DNA of 15,244 nucleotides, taken from the NCBI GenBank assembly GCA_011051825.1, contig DRKH01000282.1, forward strand, positions 1 to 15,244, in the 5' to 3' direction. Shown here piece by piece: positions 1 through 5,604 of this stretch (the first letter of the stretch is position 1; each line of letters begins with the position of its first letter). The translations under genes and the position numbers were made by a program. The DNA comes from Desulfobulbus sp. Lineage in GTDB: Bacteria; Desulfobacterota; Desulfobulbia; Desulfobulbales; Desulfobulbaceae. A model generated the notes under the pieces. The model was not told the DNA's origin. It worked only from the letters and a program-made list of their open reading frames with translations, and did not search any database.

Positions 1-125
1 ATCTTCATCGTCGAAATTTTCAACCCAGAGGTTGACTTTGCCTGATTCGGTATCAAGTTTGAGCTTTTTCGGATCACGATATGGATCGGCAGGCAGGGTA
101 ATCAGTCCGCCCTCCGCATTGATTT
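1..125 (-). pseudogene. Partial second copy of the molybdoprotein gene (internal fragment, runs off left edge)
   Basis: Bases 1-125 are identical, in the same orientation, to 1663-1787, inside the molybdopterin oxidoreductase gene (about residues 561-602 of that protein). Identity stops at base 126. Read on the minus strand, the frame of the copy is open to the left edge. Upstream of it (126 onward) there is no start codon or ribosome-binding site, and the frame meets a stop at about base 200. What lies left of base 1 is unknown, so this could be a 5'-truncated tandem copy of the gene's 3' part, a dispersed fragment, or an assembly join. The exact identity means the event is very recent or artificial. 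Confidence 0.8.
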
Positions 126-326
126 AACGAGAGTTCCGGGGACAGTATATATATCTTTGGGAACTCAGGGGACATGGTGTTGAAAAAGGGACGTGGGGCT
201 AACTCTTTTCTATTTCCCGGTAAACCTGGGTTAACGGGCCGTCAGGTCATTTCATCGCTTGTGAAACCGGTTGACCTGCCGGTCGCTCAAATGAGGATGA
301 GCGGCCGGCAGGTGTAGGTGGAAGGG
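126..326. other. Spacer with short repeats between the duplicated fragment and the ferredoxin gene
   Basis: No gene is visible. At 131-137 and 160-166 there is a 7-bp inverted repeat (GAGTTCC/GGAACTC). Shortly after each arm comes a direct GGGGACA (138-144 and 168-174). Such phrases resemble ends left by small transposable elements, but no transposase remnant is present, so this origin is a guess. The duplication breakpoint at 125/126 abuts this stretch. Confidence 0.4.
274..313 (-). terminator. Stem-loop after the ferredoxin gene, possible terminator
   Basis: Arms 274-289 and 298-313 form a 16-position inverted repeat with one mismatch and an 8-base loop, starting 13 bases past the ferredoxin stop codon. 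It is well placed to end the minus-strand operon. There is no clear run of T on the minus strand after it, so it may act only as an mRNA 3' stabiliser. Confidence 0.4.
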
Positions 327-1142
327 CTACTCTTCTTGTTCGTTTTCGTGTAGAGACGTGACCAGCAGGGTACCGGCCAGACCGGCCATGCCGATATTTC
401 GGACCTGCTGCACTGCCGGTTTCATCATTCCGGCCAGCATGATACGGCGGGCATTCGCCTCGGGCATTTCCTGCGGGGTTGAGGTTGCATCCAGCAGCTC
501 CAGGTCCTTGGGCTTTCCGGAATAGTAGACATTAGGGCCGATCTTGACGTTGGCCGACTCCAGCCGTTTTGCCCCGTTTTTCAGATAGGCGGCAATGTTC
601 TTGTCATCAATATGACCGAAAATGCGGGCATCGGTAATACAGGTCTGCACGCAGGCCGGCTCCAATCCCTTTTCCACCCTGGGCATGCAGAAGGTACATT
701 TATCGGCAATGCCCTCTCCATCGAGCTCCTCGTTGGCGATGTCGGTATTGACGTAGCGCGCACCATAGGGACAGGCATCCCGACAGGCACCGCAGCCAAG
801 GCAGCGGGTTTTGTCAATCTGGACGGTCCCGTTAAAAGGATCCTTCCAGGTGGCTGCAACTTCCATGGTTTTGGTTTTACCGCTTGCCGCATCCTTAAAG
901 GTTACCTCGACCGGATCTGCCGGACAGACAGGAACACAGGCCGGGGAATCACAATGGTTGCAGAGGCCCGGGTAAAAGGTGAACGAGATACCGTGACTGG
1001 TTGCGGCAGGTCCCAGCCGTCGCACCCAGTTTCGGCGGTAGTCCTCTTTTGTCGGAATTCCCCACTCAGCCCTGCAGGCGACGGCACAGGCATGGCAACC
1101 GACACAGCGGTCGAGATTGATGACCATAGCATATTGCTTCAT
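327..1142 (-). CDS. Four-cluster [4Fe-4S] ferredoxin subunit of a molybdopterin oxidoreductase (PsrB/PhsB/NrfC type)
   Basis: This 271-residue protein is the electron-transfer subunit expected to pass electrons between the membrane or quinone side and the catalytic subunit encoded next to it. Four cysteine groups are visible: C13/C16/C19/C23, C61/C64/C69/C73, C114/C117/C120/C124 and C149/C152/C164/C168, the pattern of the DmsB/PsrB/NrfC family. About 30 residues (77-109) separate the second and third groups, longer than usual. There is no signal peptide; family members are usually carried out by the Tat signal of the catalytic partner. The last 22 residues include a mostly apolar stretch (about 250-264) that could be a short membrane-contact helix. 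AGGAG sits about 8 bases before the ATG, and only 16 bases separate it from the upstream gene. No NrfD/PsrC-type membrane anchor follows in the window. Confidence 0.9.
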   Translation of the reverse strand: MKQYAMVINLDRCVGCHACAVACRAEWGIPTKEDYRRNWVRRLGPAATSHGISFTFYPGLCNHCDSPACVPVCPADPVEVTFKDAASGKTKTMEVAATWKDPFNGTVQIDKTRCLGCGACRDACPYGARYVNTDIANEELDGEGIADKCTFCMPRVEKGLEPACVQTCITDARIFGHIDDKNIAAYLKNGAKRLESANVKIGPNVYYSGKPKDLELLDATSTPQEMPEANARRIMLAGMMKPAVQQVRNIGMAGLAGTLLVTSLHENEQEE

Positions 1143-1158
1143 TCTTTATCTCCTCTCT

Positions 1159-3468
1159 TTATGCGCTCTTGATGGTATACCGGGGTAATTCCTCGGGAAC
1201 AGGGATCAATTCAGGGATGTCCAGCACCTTGTTGCCCCGGACTATGCGGACAAAGTTCGTTCGTTTACTGGTCGCGCCCATGAATGGATCTTCCACGTTT
1301 TTCGTCATCATGTAGCCATCTGCAGCGCCCTTTGCATAGGCGCGGCGGAGCAGAGGCGATTTACTGCCGAAACCATGGGTCATATAGACTGCATCCGCTC
1401 TGATACCCGGGGTGACCAGGGTCTTAATCGGGTTGGAGCGTTTGCCGTCCTGATTCTCCAGGACGACTTCCTCGTTGTCCTTGAGGCCGAGCTTTGCAGC
1501 CACGGCATCATTGATCCAGAGCTTGTTTTCCGGTATTTCATAATGGAGCCACAGGTTGTTCATGGTCCGGCTGAAGGTGTGAACCGGTGAACGGCCATAG
1601 ATGAGACGGGCATACCCCTTCGGCGCTGTCGGGGTCGGTTCGAATTTCGGAATGGGATCGAGATCTTCATCGTCGAAATTTTCAACCCAGAGGTTGACTT
1701 TGCCTGATTCGGTATCAAGTTTGAGCTTTTTCGGATCACGATATGGATCGGCAGGCAGGGTAATCAGTCCGCCCTCCGCATTGATTTTATCAAGTGAATA
1801 ATTAATCCCGTCCAGTTCCTTTTCAATGAACGCCTGCTCGTTGGGGCAGGTAAAGTTTGGTATATCAAGGCGCTTGGCAAGATTCTTTGCGATCCAGTAT
1901 GGCGATTTTGCCTGATACAGGGGCTTGACAACGGGCTGGCGGACAGTGACATAGGGCGTCAGGCCATCGTAGGCGTATACGCCGTCGTAGCGTTCGAGAT
2001 AGACGGCGTCGGGAAGAATTATATCAGACCAGAGGGCGGTTTCGCCGGCCATGATCTCTTCACAGAAGATAAAATCGAGATTTTTGATCGCCTCCATTGT
2101 CTCGTAGGGATTGGGAATTGTCTGCATAATGTTGACCCCGTTGACCCCCAGCAGTTTGATCGGATAGGGCTTGCCGGTGTTGATTGCCTTGATGATATCC
2201 GCGGTAACGGTGCCGAAGGTACTGGAGAACGGGTAACCGGAATCCTCTTTCAGAGAAACCTCCGGCTCAATGGGTGCAATATGCTCGGATTTTTCAGCGA
2301 TACATTCGACATGTCCCAGCGGAACCGGACTGGGGAAGTAAATACCTCCCGGAACGCCTATGGCCCCGAAAAGCGCGGTCAGGATGGCATAGCTCTGGTG
2401 GCGGCCGACATCACCGGTGCCGTACCAGGTGGAATGGCGACCCGGGTGAATGTCCACGTTGGGCATGGCCTTGGCAAGCAGTTTAATTGCCGCCTTCATG
2501 TCTTCAATCTTCAGGTCGCATATCTTGGCCGCCCACTCCATGGAATAGCCCTTAACCTCTTTTTTCAGGGCGTCGAATCCTTCGCAGTTATTGGCGACAA
2601 AGCTTTTATCGTACATTTTGTTTTGAATGACATAGTTGATCCATGCCAGCATCAGGGCGGTGTCGGTACCCGGTCTGATGGCCAGATGTATGTCGGCCTT
2701 GTTGGCGGCAGTGGAAAAACGGGGATCAACGACCACGAGTTTAGAGCCGTTCTGCAGGCCTTGGATAAATTCACGTACATGGGAAACATGGATGTTCTCG
2801 CCGATATGGGAACCGACCAGCAGCATGGCCTTGGAATGGCCCATGTCGTTATACTGGCGGGTCCCGGTTGTGATGTAGCCGACGGTTTCGAGATAGGCCA
2901 GGGCGGCAGGGCCGACACATTGGAAAAAGGCGGGTTCGCTGGTATAGTTTTCAGTGCCCATGTTGATAAATACATTTCGCAGGTTTTCCGCCGAAGCACC
3001 GTGATCAAAATAGGCCAGGGCATGGGGGCCGTATTTTTTCTTGGTTTCGGTCATGTTGTGGGCGATTTCATCAAGGGCTTCGTCCCAGCTGATTTTCGTC
3101 CATTTGCCTTCGCCACGGGCGCCGACCCGTTTCAGGGGATATTTTATTCGATCAGGATCATAAAGAAGTTGTACGCCTGAATTGCCGCGGGCACAAACCC
3201 GGCGGCCATTGACGGGACTTTTTGGATTGCCTTCAATCTTTACCAGTTTGTCGTTTTTAACCTTGCCGACTATCGGGCAGCGCCAGAAGCACATCTCACA
3301 GACTGATGTTACCTCTTTTGCTCCCATGCTTCCGGTGGAAGGACAGATGATGCCCTGGGCCCGGGCAGACCGGAACAGCCCGGTTTTTTCCGGTAACCCC
3401 TCCACTGTGGATGCCGCTACGGCCATGGCCGTAGCAGTTGACATTTTAAGAAAACGTCTCCTGTTCAT
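1159..3468 (-). CDS. Tat-exported molybdopterin oxidoreductase, catalytic subunit, polysulfide/thiosulfate reductase-like
   Basis: This 769-residue DMSO-reductase superfamily enzyme is expected to carry bis-MGD molybdenum and one [4Fe-4S] cluster in the periplasm. The start at 3468 gives MNRRRFLKMS, a twin-arginine motif, then a short hydrophobic stretch and ARAQG. An AGGAGG ribosome site lies 7 bases before this ATG, so the upstream Met at 3549 is rejected. The cluster ligands are C57-x2-C60-x3-C64-x27-C92. The Mo ligand is probably C184 in FFQCVGP, by position relative to the PsrA/PhsA cysteine. The C-terminal molydopterin-dinucleotide binding domain spans roughly 640-769. Substrate cannot be fixed from sequence: polysulfide, thiosulfate and tetrathionate are all plausible. 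The start overlaps the 3' end of the chaperone gene by 23 bp, which suggests translational coupling. Part of the gene (1663-1787) is duplicated at the window's left edge. Confidence 0.88.
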   Translation of the reverse strand: MNRRRFLKMSTATAMAVAASTVEGLPEKTGLFRSARAQGIICPSTGSMGAKEVTSVCEMCFWRCPIVGKVKNDKLVKIEGNPKSPVNGRRVCARGNSGVQLLYDPDRIKYPLKRVGARGEGKWTKISWDEALDEIAHNMTETKKKYGPHALAYFDHGASAENLRNVFINMGTENYTSEPAFFQCVGPAALAYLETVGYITTGTRQYNDMGHSKAMLLVGSHIGENIHVSHVREFIQGLQNGSKLVVVDPRFSTAANKADIHLAIRPGTDTALMLAWINYVIQNKMYDKSFVANNCEGFDALKKEVKGYSMEWAAKICDLKIEDMKAAIKLLAKAMPNVDIHPGRHSTWYGTGDVGRHQSYAILTALFGAIGVPGGIYFPSPVPLGHVECIAEKSEHIAPIEPEVSLKEDSGYPFSSTFGTVTADIIKAINTGKPYPIKLLGVNGVNIMQTIPNPYETMEAIKNLDFIFCEEIMAGETALWSDIILPDAVYLERYDGVYAYDGLTPYVTVRQPVVKPLYQAKSPYWIAKNLAKRLDIPNFTCPNEQAFIEKELDGINYSLDKINAEGGLITLPADPYRDPKKLKLDTESGKVNLWVENFDDEDLDPIPKFEPTPTAPKGYARLIYGRSPVHTFSRTMNNLWLHYEIPENKLWINDAVAAKLGLKDNEEVVLENQDGKRSNPIKTLVTPGIRADAVYMTHGFGSKSPLLRRAYAKGAADGYMMTKNVEDPFMGATSKRTNFVRIVRGNKVLDIPELIPVPEELPRYTIKSA

Positions 3469-4006
3469 GTACAACCTCCTTCGATATATGTTTGAGGCAC
3501 AGGTCGGTGACCTGGCCAAGGACACTGTAAAACGGGTGTGGTTTTGCATCCAGGAGCTTACGCAGGAAGCTCGGGTACCATGTCATAAGGTGTTTGTTGA
3601 GAAATTCATCCAGGAGTTCCTCACGGTTTTTCTCGAGCAGGAGCCCGACAAAGGCAAGTTCATGGACAATATGATCGGGGTCTTCATCGGTTATCAGCGG
3701 TTCCATCTCCGCCCGGGCATAATAGGCCAGGGCGTCATCATACCCCTGCTGACGGAGTATTCCGGCGTCATGGATATAGATGGAGGCGTTGGGGTGGGCA
3801 ACGGCTCCGTTTACGGCATTGATAAAAAGCCGGACATACTCAGCCTGAAGATCCTGCAGGGGGATCTCTTCCATCAGTGCTGCCGGAATGGAGTCCATAC
3901 CCATGTCGGCGGCAAGGAGACCAAGGGTCTTGCTGTCGGCTGTTCTCATCTTTTGTTCAGGGTATGAAAACGATTGGGAGAGGAAGTAAAAGGGATGATC
4001 TTTCAT
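3446..4006 (-). CDS. TorD/DmsD-family molybdoenzyme chaperone
   Basis: This 186-residue cytoplasmic protein is expected to bind the Tat signal peptide of the molybdoprotein and hold it for cofactor insertion before export. Family hallmarks are YVRLF at 57-61 followed by the HPNASIY segment, and DEDPDHIVHEL at 107-117, corresponding to the conserved acidic-x-PDH-x-x-x-EL signature. It is the first gene of the operon, and its last 23 bp overlap the start of its client. An in-frame TGA lies only three codons before the ATG, so this is the first possible ATG start. The bases before it show no Shine-Dalgarno, unlike the other two genes of the operon, so it may depend on re-initiation from the leader (see 4016-4174). 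Confidence 0.85.
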   Translation of the reverse strand: MKDHPFYFLSQSFSYPEQKMRTADSKTLGLLAADMGMDSIPAALMEEIPLQDLQAEYVRLFINAVNGAVAHPNASIYIHDAGILRQQGYDDALAYYARAEMEPLITDEDPDHIVHELAFVGLLLEKNREELLDEFLNKHLMTWYPSFLRKLLDAKPHPFYSVLGQVTDLCLKHISKEVVHEQETFS

Positions 4007-4015
4007 AGTGTTGTT

Positions 4016-4174
4016 TCAGTGTGGTGTATTCTTGAACATCCCAGGAATGGACAATGTGTTCTTGAGATGAGAGGGGAGCGCAGCCATGAACAGCGGGTGC
4101 ATCCGGCAGCCTCTATGTTCCCTGTTGGTCAGGATAATCATTGGAAAATGCGTCTTTGATTTCGATATCGTCAA
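4016..4174 (-). CDS. Possible 52-residue leader ORF upstream of the chaperone gene (TTG start)
   Basis: On the minus strand a perfect AGGAGG (4179-4184) is followed after four bases by TTG (4172-4174). The frame it opens runs 52 codons to a TGA ending nine bases before the chaperone ATG. The product begins MTISKSK and has no motif I recognise. An alternative ATT start one base earlier gives only 20 codons. No ATG follows the ribosome site at usable spacing. The arrangement fits a translated leader coupled to the chaperone gene, but the AGGAGG could be chance. No codon-usage or homology support is available to me. Confidence 0.25.
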   Translation of the reverse strand: MTISKSKTHFPMIILTNREHRGCRMHPLFMAALPSHLKNTLSIPGMFKNTPH

Positions 4175-4216
4175 TGCGCCTCCTATCTATTGATCATATG
4201 TTCATAAAAAACACAA

Positions 4217-4245
4217 AGTATTTCTTTTTTTTCTGATGATTTCAA
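4217..4245 (-). promoter_or_regulatory. Candidate sigma70-type promoter for the molybdoenzyme operon
   Basis: On the minus strand TTGAAA (4240-4245) and AATACT (4217-4222) are separated by exactly 17 bases in an A/T-rich tract. The predicted start would fall about 25 bases before the AGGAGG at 4179-4184. Matches to consensus are partial, about four of six for each box by eye or slightly better at -35. Confidence 0.3.
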
Positions 4246-4461
4246 GGCAATTTTCTCCGTACCAGCCTGTTGATTCGGCGTGGTTTTGGTTTTTTCGACA
4301 GCTTTTAAGTGGAACGGTTGGGGCTCTTGTACCGCCTGCCTGATTGTGGTACCGCGGCGCCCGTGCAGACCCCGGATGGCTTGGGTCGGGGGCAAAGCTT
4401 GAGAACTGACATGAAATCGCAGAGCAGGAAGGCATCTTGTTTTCCCCTATGCGATATGCTA
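4246..4461. other. Intergenic stretch, no gene recognised
   Basis: This is part of a 652-bp gap between the divergent chaperone operon and the small exported-protein gene. Short open frames exist on the minus strand, for example 4202-4435, but they have no ribosome site and low-complexity composition, so I do not call them genes. I see no tRNA fold or riboswitch motif here. Confidence 0.5.
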
Positions 4462-4469
4462 CCGTAAAA
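4462..4469 (+). repeat. Left 8-bp flanking direct repeat (candidate target-site duplication)
   Basis: CCGTAAAA here is repeated exactly at 4623-4630. The two copies abut the two ends of the inverted-repeat element between them, as an 8-bp target duplication would. Confidence 0.55.
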
Positions 4470-4622
4470 GTAACTATTCAGGTAGGGGCAGAGAACTAGC
4501 CCAACCACCACCTGTAACTGTTTAGGAGTGCTCCATATCTGTGCAGTCAGGCCTGTGAACTATAGTGATTCCTATGTGAATCAGGCCTGAGCGTGCAGAG
4601 ATGGGGTGCTCCTGAACAGTTC
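4470..4622. mobile_element. 153-bp MITE-like element with terminal inverted repeats and 8-bp flanking duplication
   Basis: The left end reads GTAACTATTCAGG. The right end, read on the other strand, is GAACTGTTCAGG, a match allowing one indel and one substitution. An exact 8-bp direct repeat lies immediately outside both ends. A second GTAA-type end (GTAACTGTTTAGG) occurs inside at 4514-4526 and begins a large palindrome reaching the right end, so the element may be composite. Termini starting GTAA with 8-bp target duplications are characteristic of the IS66 family, so a non-autonomous IS66-like derivative is the best guess. It has no room for a transposase. It sits 36 bp before the start codon of the small exported-protein gene and may supply or disrupt that gene's promoter. 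Confidence 0.55.
4516..4621 (+). other. Long imperfect palindrome with 40-base arms inside the MITE-like element
   Basis: Arms 4516-4555 and 4582-4621 align without gaps. Of 40 positions, 31 are Watson-Crick pairs, six are G-U pairs if the plus strand is transcribed, and three are true mismatches (4537, 4545 and 4546 in the left arm). The 26-base centre contains a further small TGATTC/GAATCA stem that overlaps the start of the right arm. On the minus strand the six wobble positions would be A-C mismatches, so the structure favours a plus-strand RNA that would lie in the leader of the downstream gene. There is no T-run after it, so it does not look like a terminator. Confidence 0.6.
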
Positions 4623-4630
4623 CCGTAAAA
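4623..4630 (+). repeat. Right 8-bp flanking direct repeat
   Basis: This is the second exact copy of CCGTAAAA (first at 4462-4469). It directly follows the right end of the inverted-repeat element. Confidence 0.55.
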
Positions 4631-4658
4631 ATAAAAAAACTCGGTCCTGGAGGATTGT

Positions 4659-5012
4659 ATGAAGCTCTCGCTTGTATTTTTTTCAGCTCTGCTGTTCTTG
4701 TGTTCGGCTGGCGCGGGATTTGCCGATGATTCGTATAAGATTATTTTTGAGACCATGGACTGCAGCGGCAATACCGGTTTTGCCACAGTGGGGGTGGATG
4801 AAATCTACAAGATGAACAATGGCGACTGCAGTGAACCCGATCATCCGGACCGGAAACTCAAGCAGCTGCTGGTGCATGACGGCAGCGGCAGTTATACCGC
4901 CTACACCCTGACCCGGGACGAGGCCAAAAACGTCATGCGGGATATGAAGGAGTATATGCGGGCCCGCAAGGGTGTACTGGAACGTTCCGATTCGATAATC
5001 ATCGGCCACTGA
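4659..5012 (+). CDS. Small exported protein of unknown function
   Basis: This gene encodes 117 residues. The first 22 form a clear Sec signal peptide (MKLSLVFFSALLFLC, then AGAGFA before DDSY), so the mature protein of about 95 residues should be periplasmic or secreted. The mature part has two cysteines, C35 and C57, which could form a disulfide, an acidic and glycine-rich middle, and a helical, basic C-terminal third (about 85-110). I recognise no family. TGGAGGA lies directly before the ATG and supports the start. The gene stands alone on the plus strand, between a MITE-like element and a bidirectional terminator. The sequence around its stop codon recurs at 5289-5317, suggesting it once had a tandem paralogue. 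Confidence 0.75.
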   Translation: MKLSLVFFSALLFLCSAGAGFADDSYKIIFETMDCSGNTGFATVGVDEIYKMNNGDCSEPDHPDRKLKQLLVHDGSGSYTAYTLTRDEAKNVMRDMKEYMRARKGVLERSDSIIIGH

Positions 5013-5027
5013 ATATGAATGAAAAAA

Positions 5028-5058
5028 GGGTGTTGGAAAATTTCCAACACCCCTTTAT
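5028..5058. terminator. Bidirectional intrinsic terminator after the small gene
   Basis: A perfect 11-bp stem (5028-5038 with 5042-5052) closes a three-base loop, 15 bases past the stop codon. On the plus strand it is followed by CTTTAT. On the minus strand it is followed by a run of six T (the AAAAAA at 5022-5027), so it would also stop leftward transcription. Confidence 0.8.
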
Positions 5059-5060
5059 CT

Positions 5061-5100
5061 GAAAATAGCCCGCGAAGTATTGTTTATTCAGGCTATTTTC
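5061..5100. repeat. Hairpin adjoining a dispersed repeat
   Basis: GAAAATAGCC (5061-5070) and GGCTATTTTC (5091-5100) are a perfect 10-bp inverted repeat with a 20-base loop. Its right arm overlaps the start of the 32-bp repeat at 5098-5129. Confidence 0.55.
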
Positions 5101-5129
5101 ATGGTTCGAAGTCTACGCTATCTGTTGTG
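5098..5129 (+). repeat. 32-bp dispersed repeat, copy 1
   Basis: Bases 5098-5129 match 7754-7785 at 27 of 32 positions without gaps. Both copies begin TTCATGG, follow a hairpin and a T-rich stretch, and lie in spacers. The differences are not biased to third codon positions, so this is probably a non-coding repeat rather than a coding remnant. Confidence 0.55.
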
Positions 5130-5199
5130 GCTGTGACCTGAGAATTTGGTCCAGCCATGCTGGTTTATGCGAAAATCGGCGCGGAGCGCCTGAGTGCTA

Positions 5200-5286
5200 C
5201 GCAGCACCGCAGAGCGGTGCTGCGAGATCTTATTATTCAACAAGGTTCATCACAACAATCTCGTGATACCGCTTTGCGGTGTCACG
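5200..5286. repeat. REP-like pair of inverted hairpins (BIME-like)
   Basis: Hairpin one is a perfect 11-bp stem (5200-5210 with 5214-5224) with loop AGA. Hairpin two is an 11-bp stem with one wobble (5262-5272 with 5276-5286) and loop TTT. They face each other: the CGAGAT at 5223-5228 is complementary to ATCTCG at 5258-5263, and the flanking arms are imperfect inverses. About 35 A/T-rich bases separate them. This is the architecture of paired REP sequences. Confidence 0.6.
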
Positions 5287-5288
5287 TA

Positions 5289-5320
5289 ACGATCGTCGGT
5301 CACTGAATATGAAAAAAGGG
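5289..5320 (+). pseudogene. Remnant of the 3' end of a second copy of the small exported-protein gene
   Basis: The codons ACG ATC GTC GGT CAC TGA (5289-5306) parallel the true gene's last codons ATA ATC ATC GGC CAC TGA (4995-5012). The following ATATGA, A-tract and GGG are also shared, apart from a 3-base difference. Allowing that gap, about four in five bases match over roughly 35. Nothing of the rest of the gene remains; the sequence immediately before is the REP-like hairpin pair. It looks like the tail of a lost tandem paralogue. Confidence 0.5.
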
Positions 5321-5366
5321 GGGAGGTTGTCAGGAAAACGGAACCTGCTCCTTCCTGACAGCCTTC
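5314..5366 (-). terminator. Intrinsic terminator facing left, after the CsgG-like gene
   Basis: Arms 5322-5336 and 5352-5366 pair over about 15 positions with two G-T pairs and a 15-base loop. On the minus strand the stem is followed by a run of C and then six T (AAAAAA at 5312-5317). It is the first convincing stop for leftward transcription from the gene ending at 5605. It has the same A-tract and GGG setting as the terminator at 5028, as part of the duplicated tail. Confidence 0.6.
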
Positions 5367-5455
5367 AGCCTGGATAGCTTGCGGGTGTGCCCGCGTTAGA
5401 TCTACGAGCAGCAGCTTATTCTCAAGCTAAGGCGAATCCAGTAACATTGTGTCAC

Positions 5456-5535
5456 GTAGGAGCCCGCCCCGCGGGCGATTGTTGGCAGAAACATCAATAT
5501 GACGCATAATTATCGCCCGCGGGGCGGGCTCCTAC
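5456..5535. repeat. REPIN-type perfect inverted pair
   Basis: Arms 5456-5479 and 5512-5535 are exact reverse complements over 24 bases (GTAGGAGCCCGCCCCGCGGG and four more), separated by 32 bases. Each arm contains its own short palindrome (CCCGCGGG). The GTAGGAGC-start, GGGCGAT-end layout is that of REP sequences mobilised by RAYT transposases, best known in Pseudomonas as REPINs. No RAYT gene is in this window. It lies between the CsgG-like gene and the small exported gene. Confidence 0.75.
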
Positions 5536-5604
5536 GGCATTCTTATTCCCTGATATTATAGATAATTTGTGTTAGCTTGACGGCTCCGCCGTGCAGAGCA
5601 TTTT

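Noticed and set aside
2281..3180. Plus-strand open frame of 299 codons inside the molybdoprotein gene
   Set aside because: It is antisense to a clear gene, has no ribosome site and encodes no recognisable motif; it is a by-product of codon bias.
3469..3549. Possible 27-residue N-terminal extension of the molybdoprotein
   Set aside because: The downstream ATG has AGGAGG and begins directly with the Tat motif; the extension would bury the signal peptide.
4183..4511. Several minus-strand open frames of about 70 codons in the large spacer
   Set aside because: They overlap one another in different frames, lack ribosome sites and have no protein-like motifs; one runs into the MITE-like element.
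4516..4621. The long palindrome read as an intrinsic terminator
   Set aside because: No T-run follows on the plus strand, and on the minus strand the sequence after the stem is not T-rich.
5013..5604. Possible CRISPR array because several palindromic repeats cluster here
   Set aside because: The hairpins differ in sequence and spacing, with no regular repeat-spacer unit and no cas gene; REP/REPIN elements explain them better.
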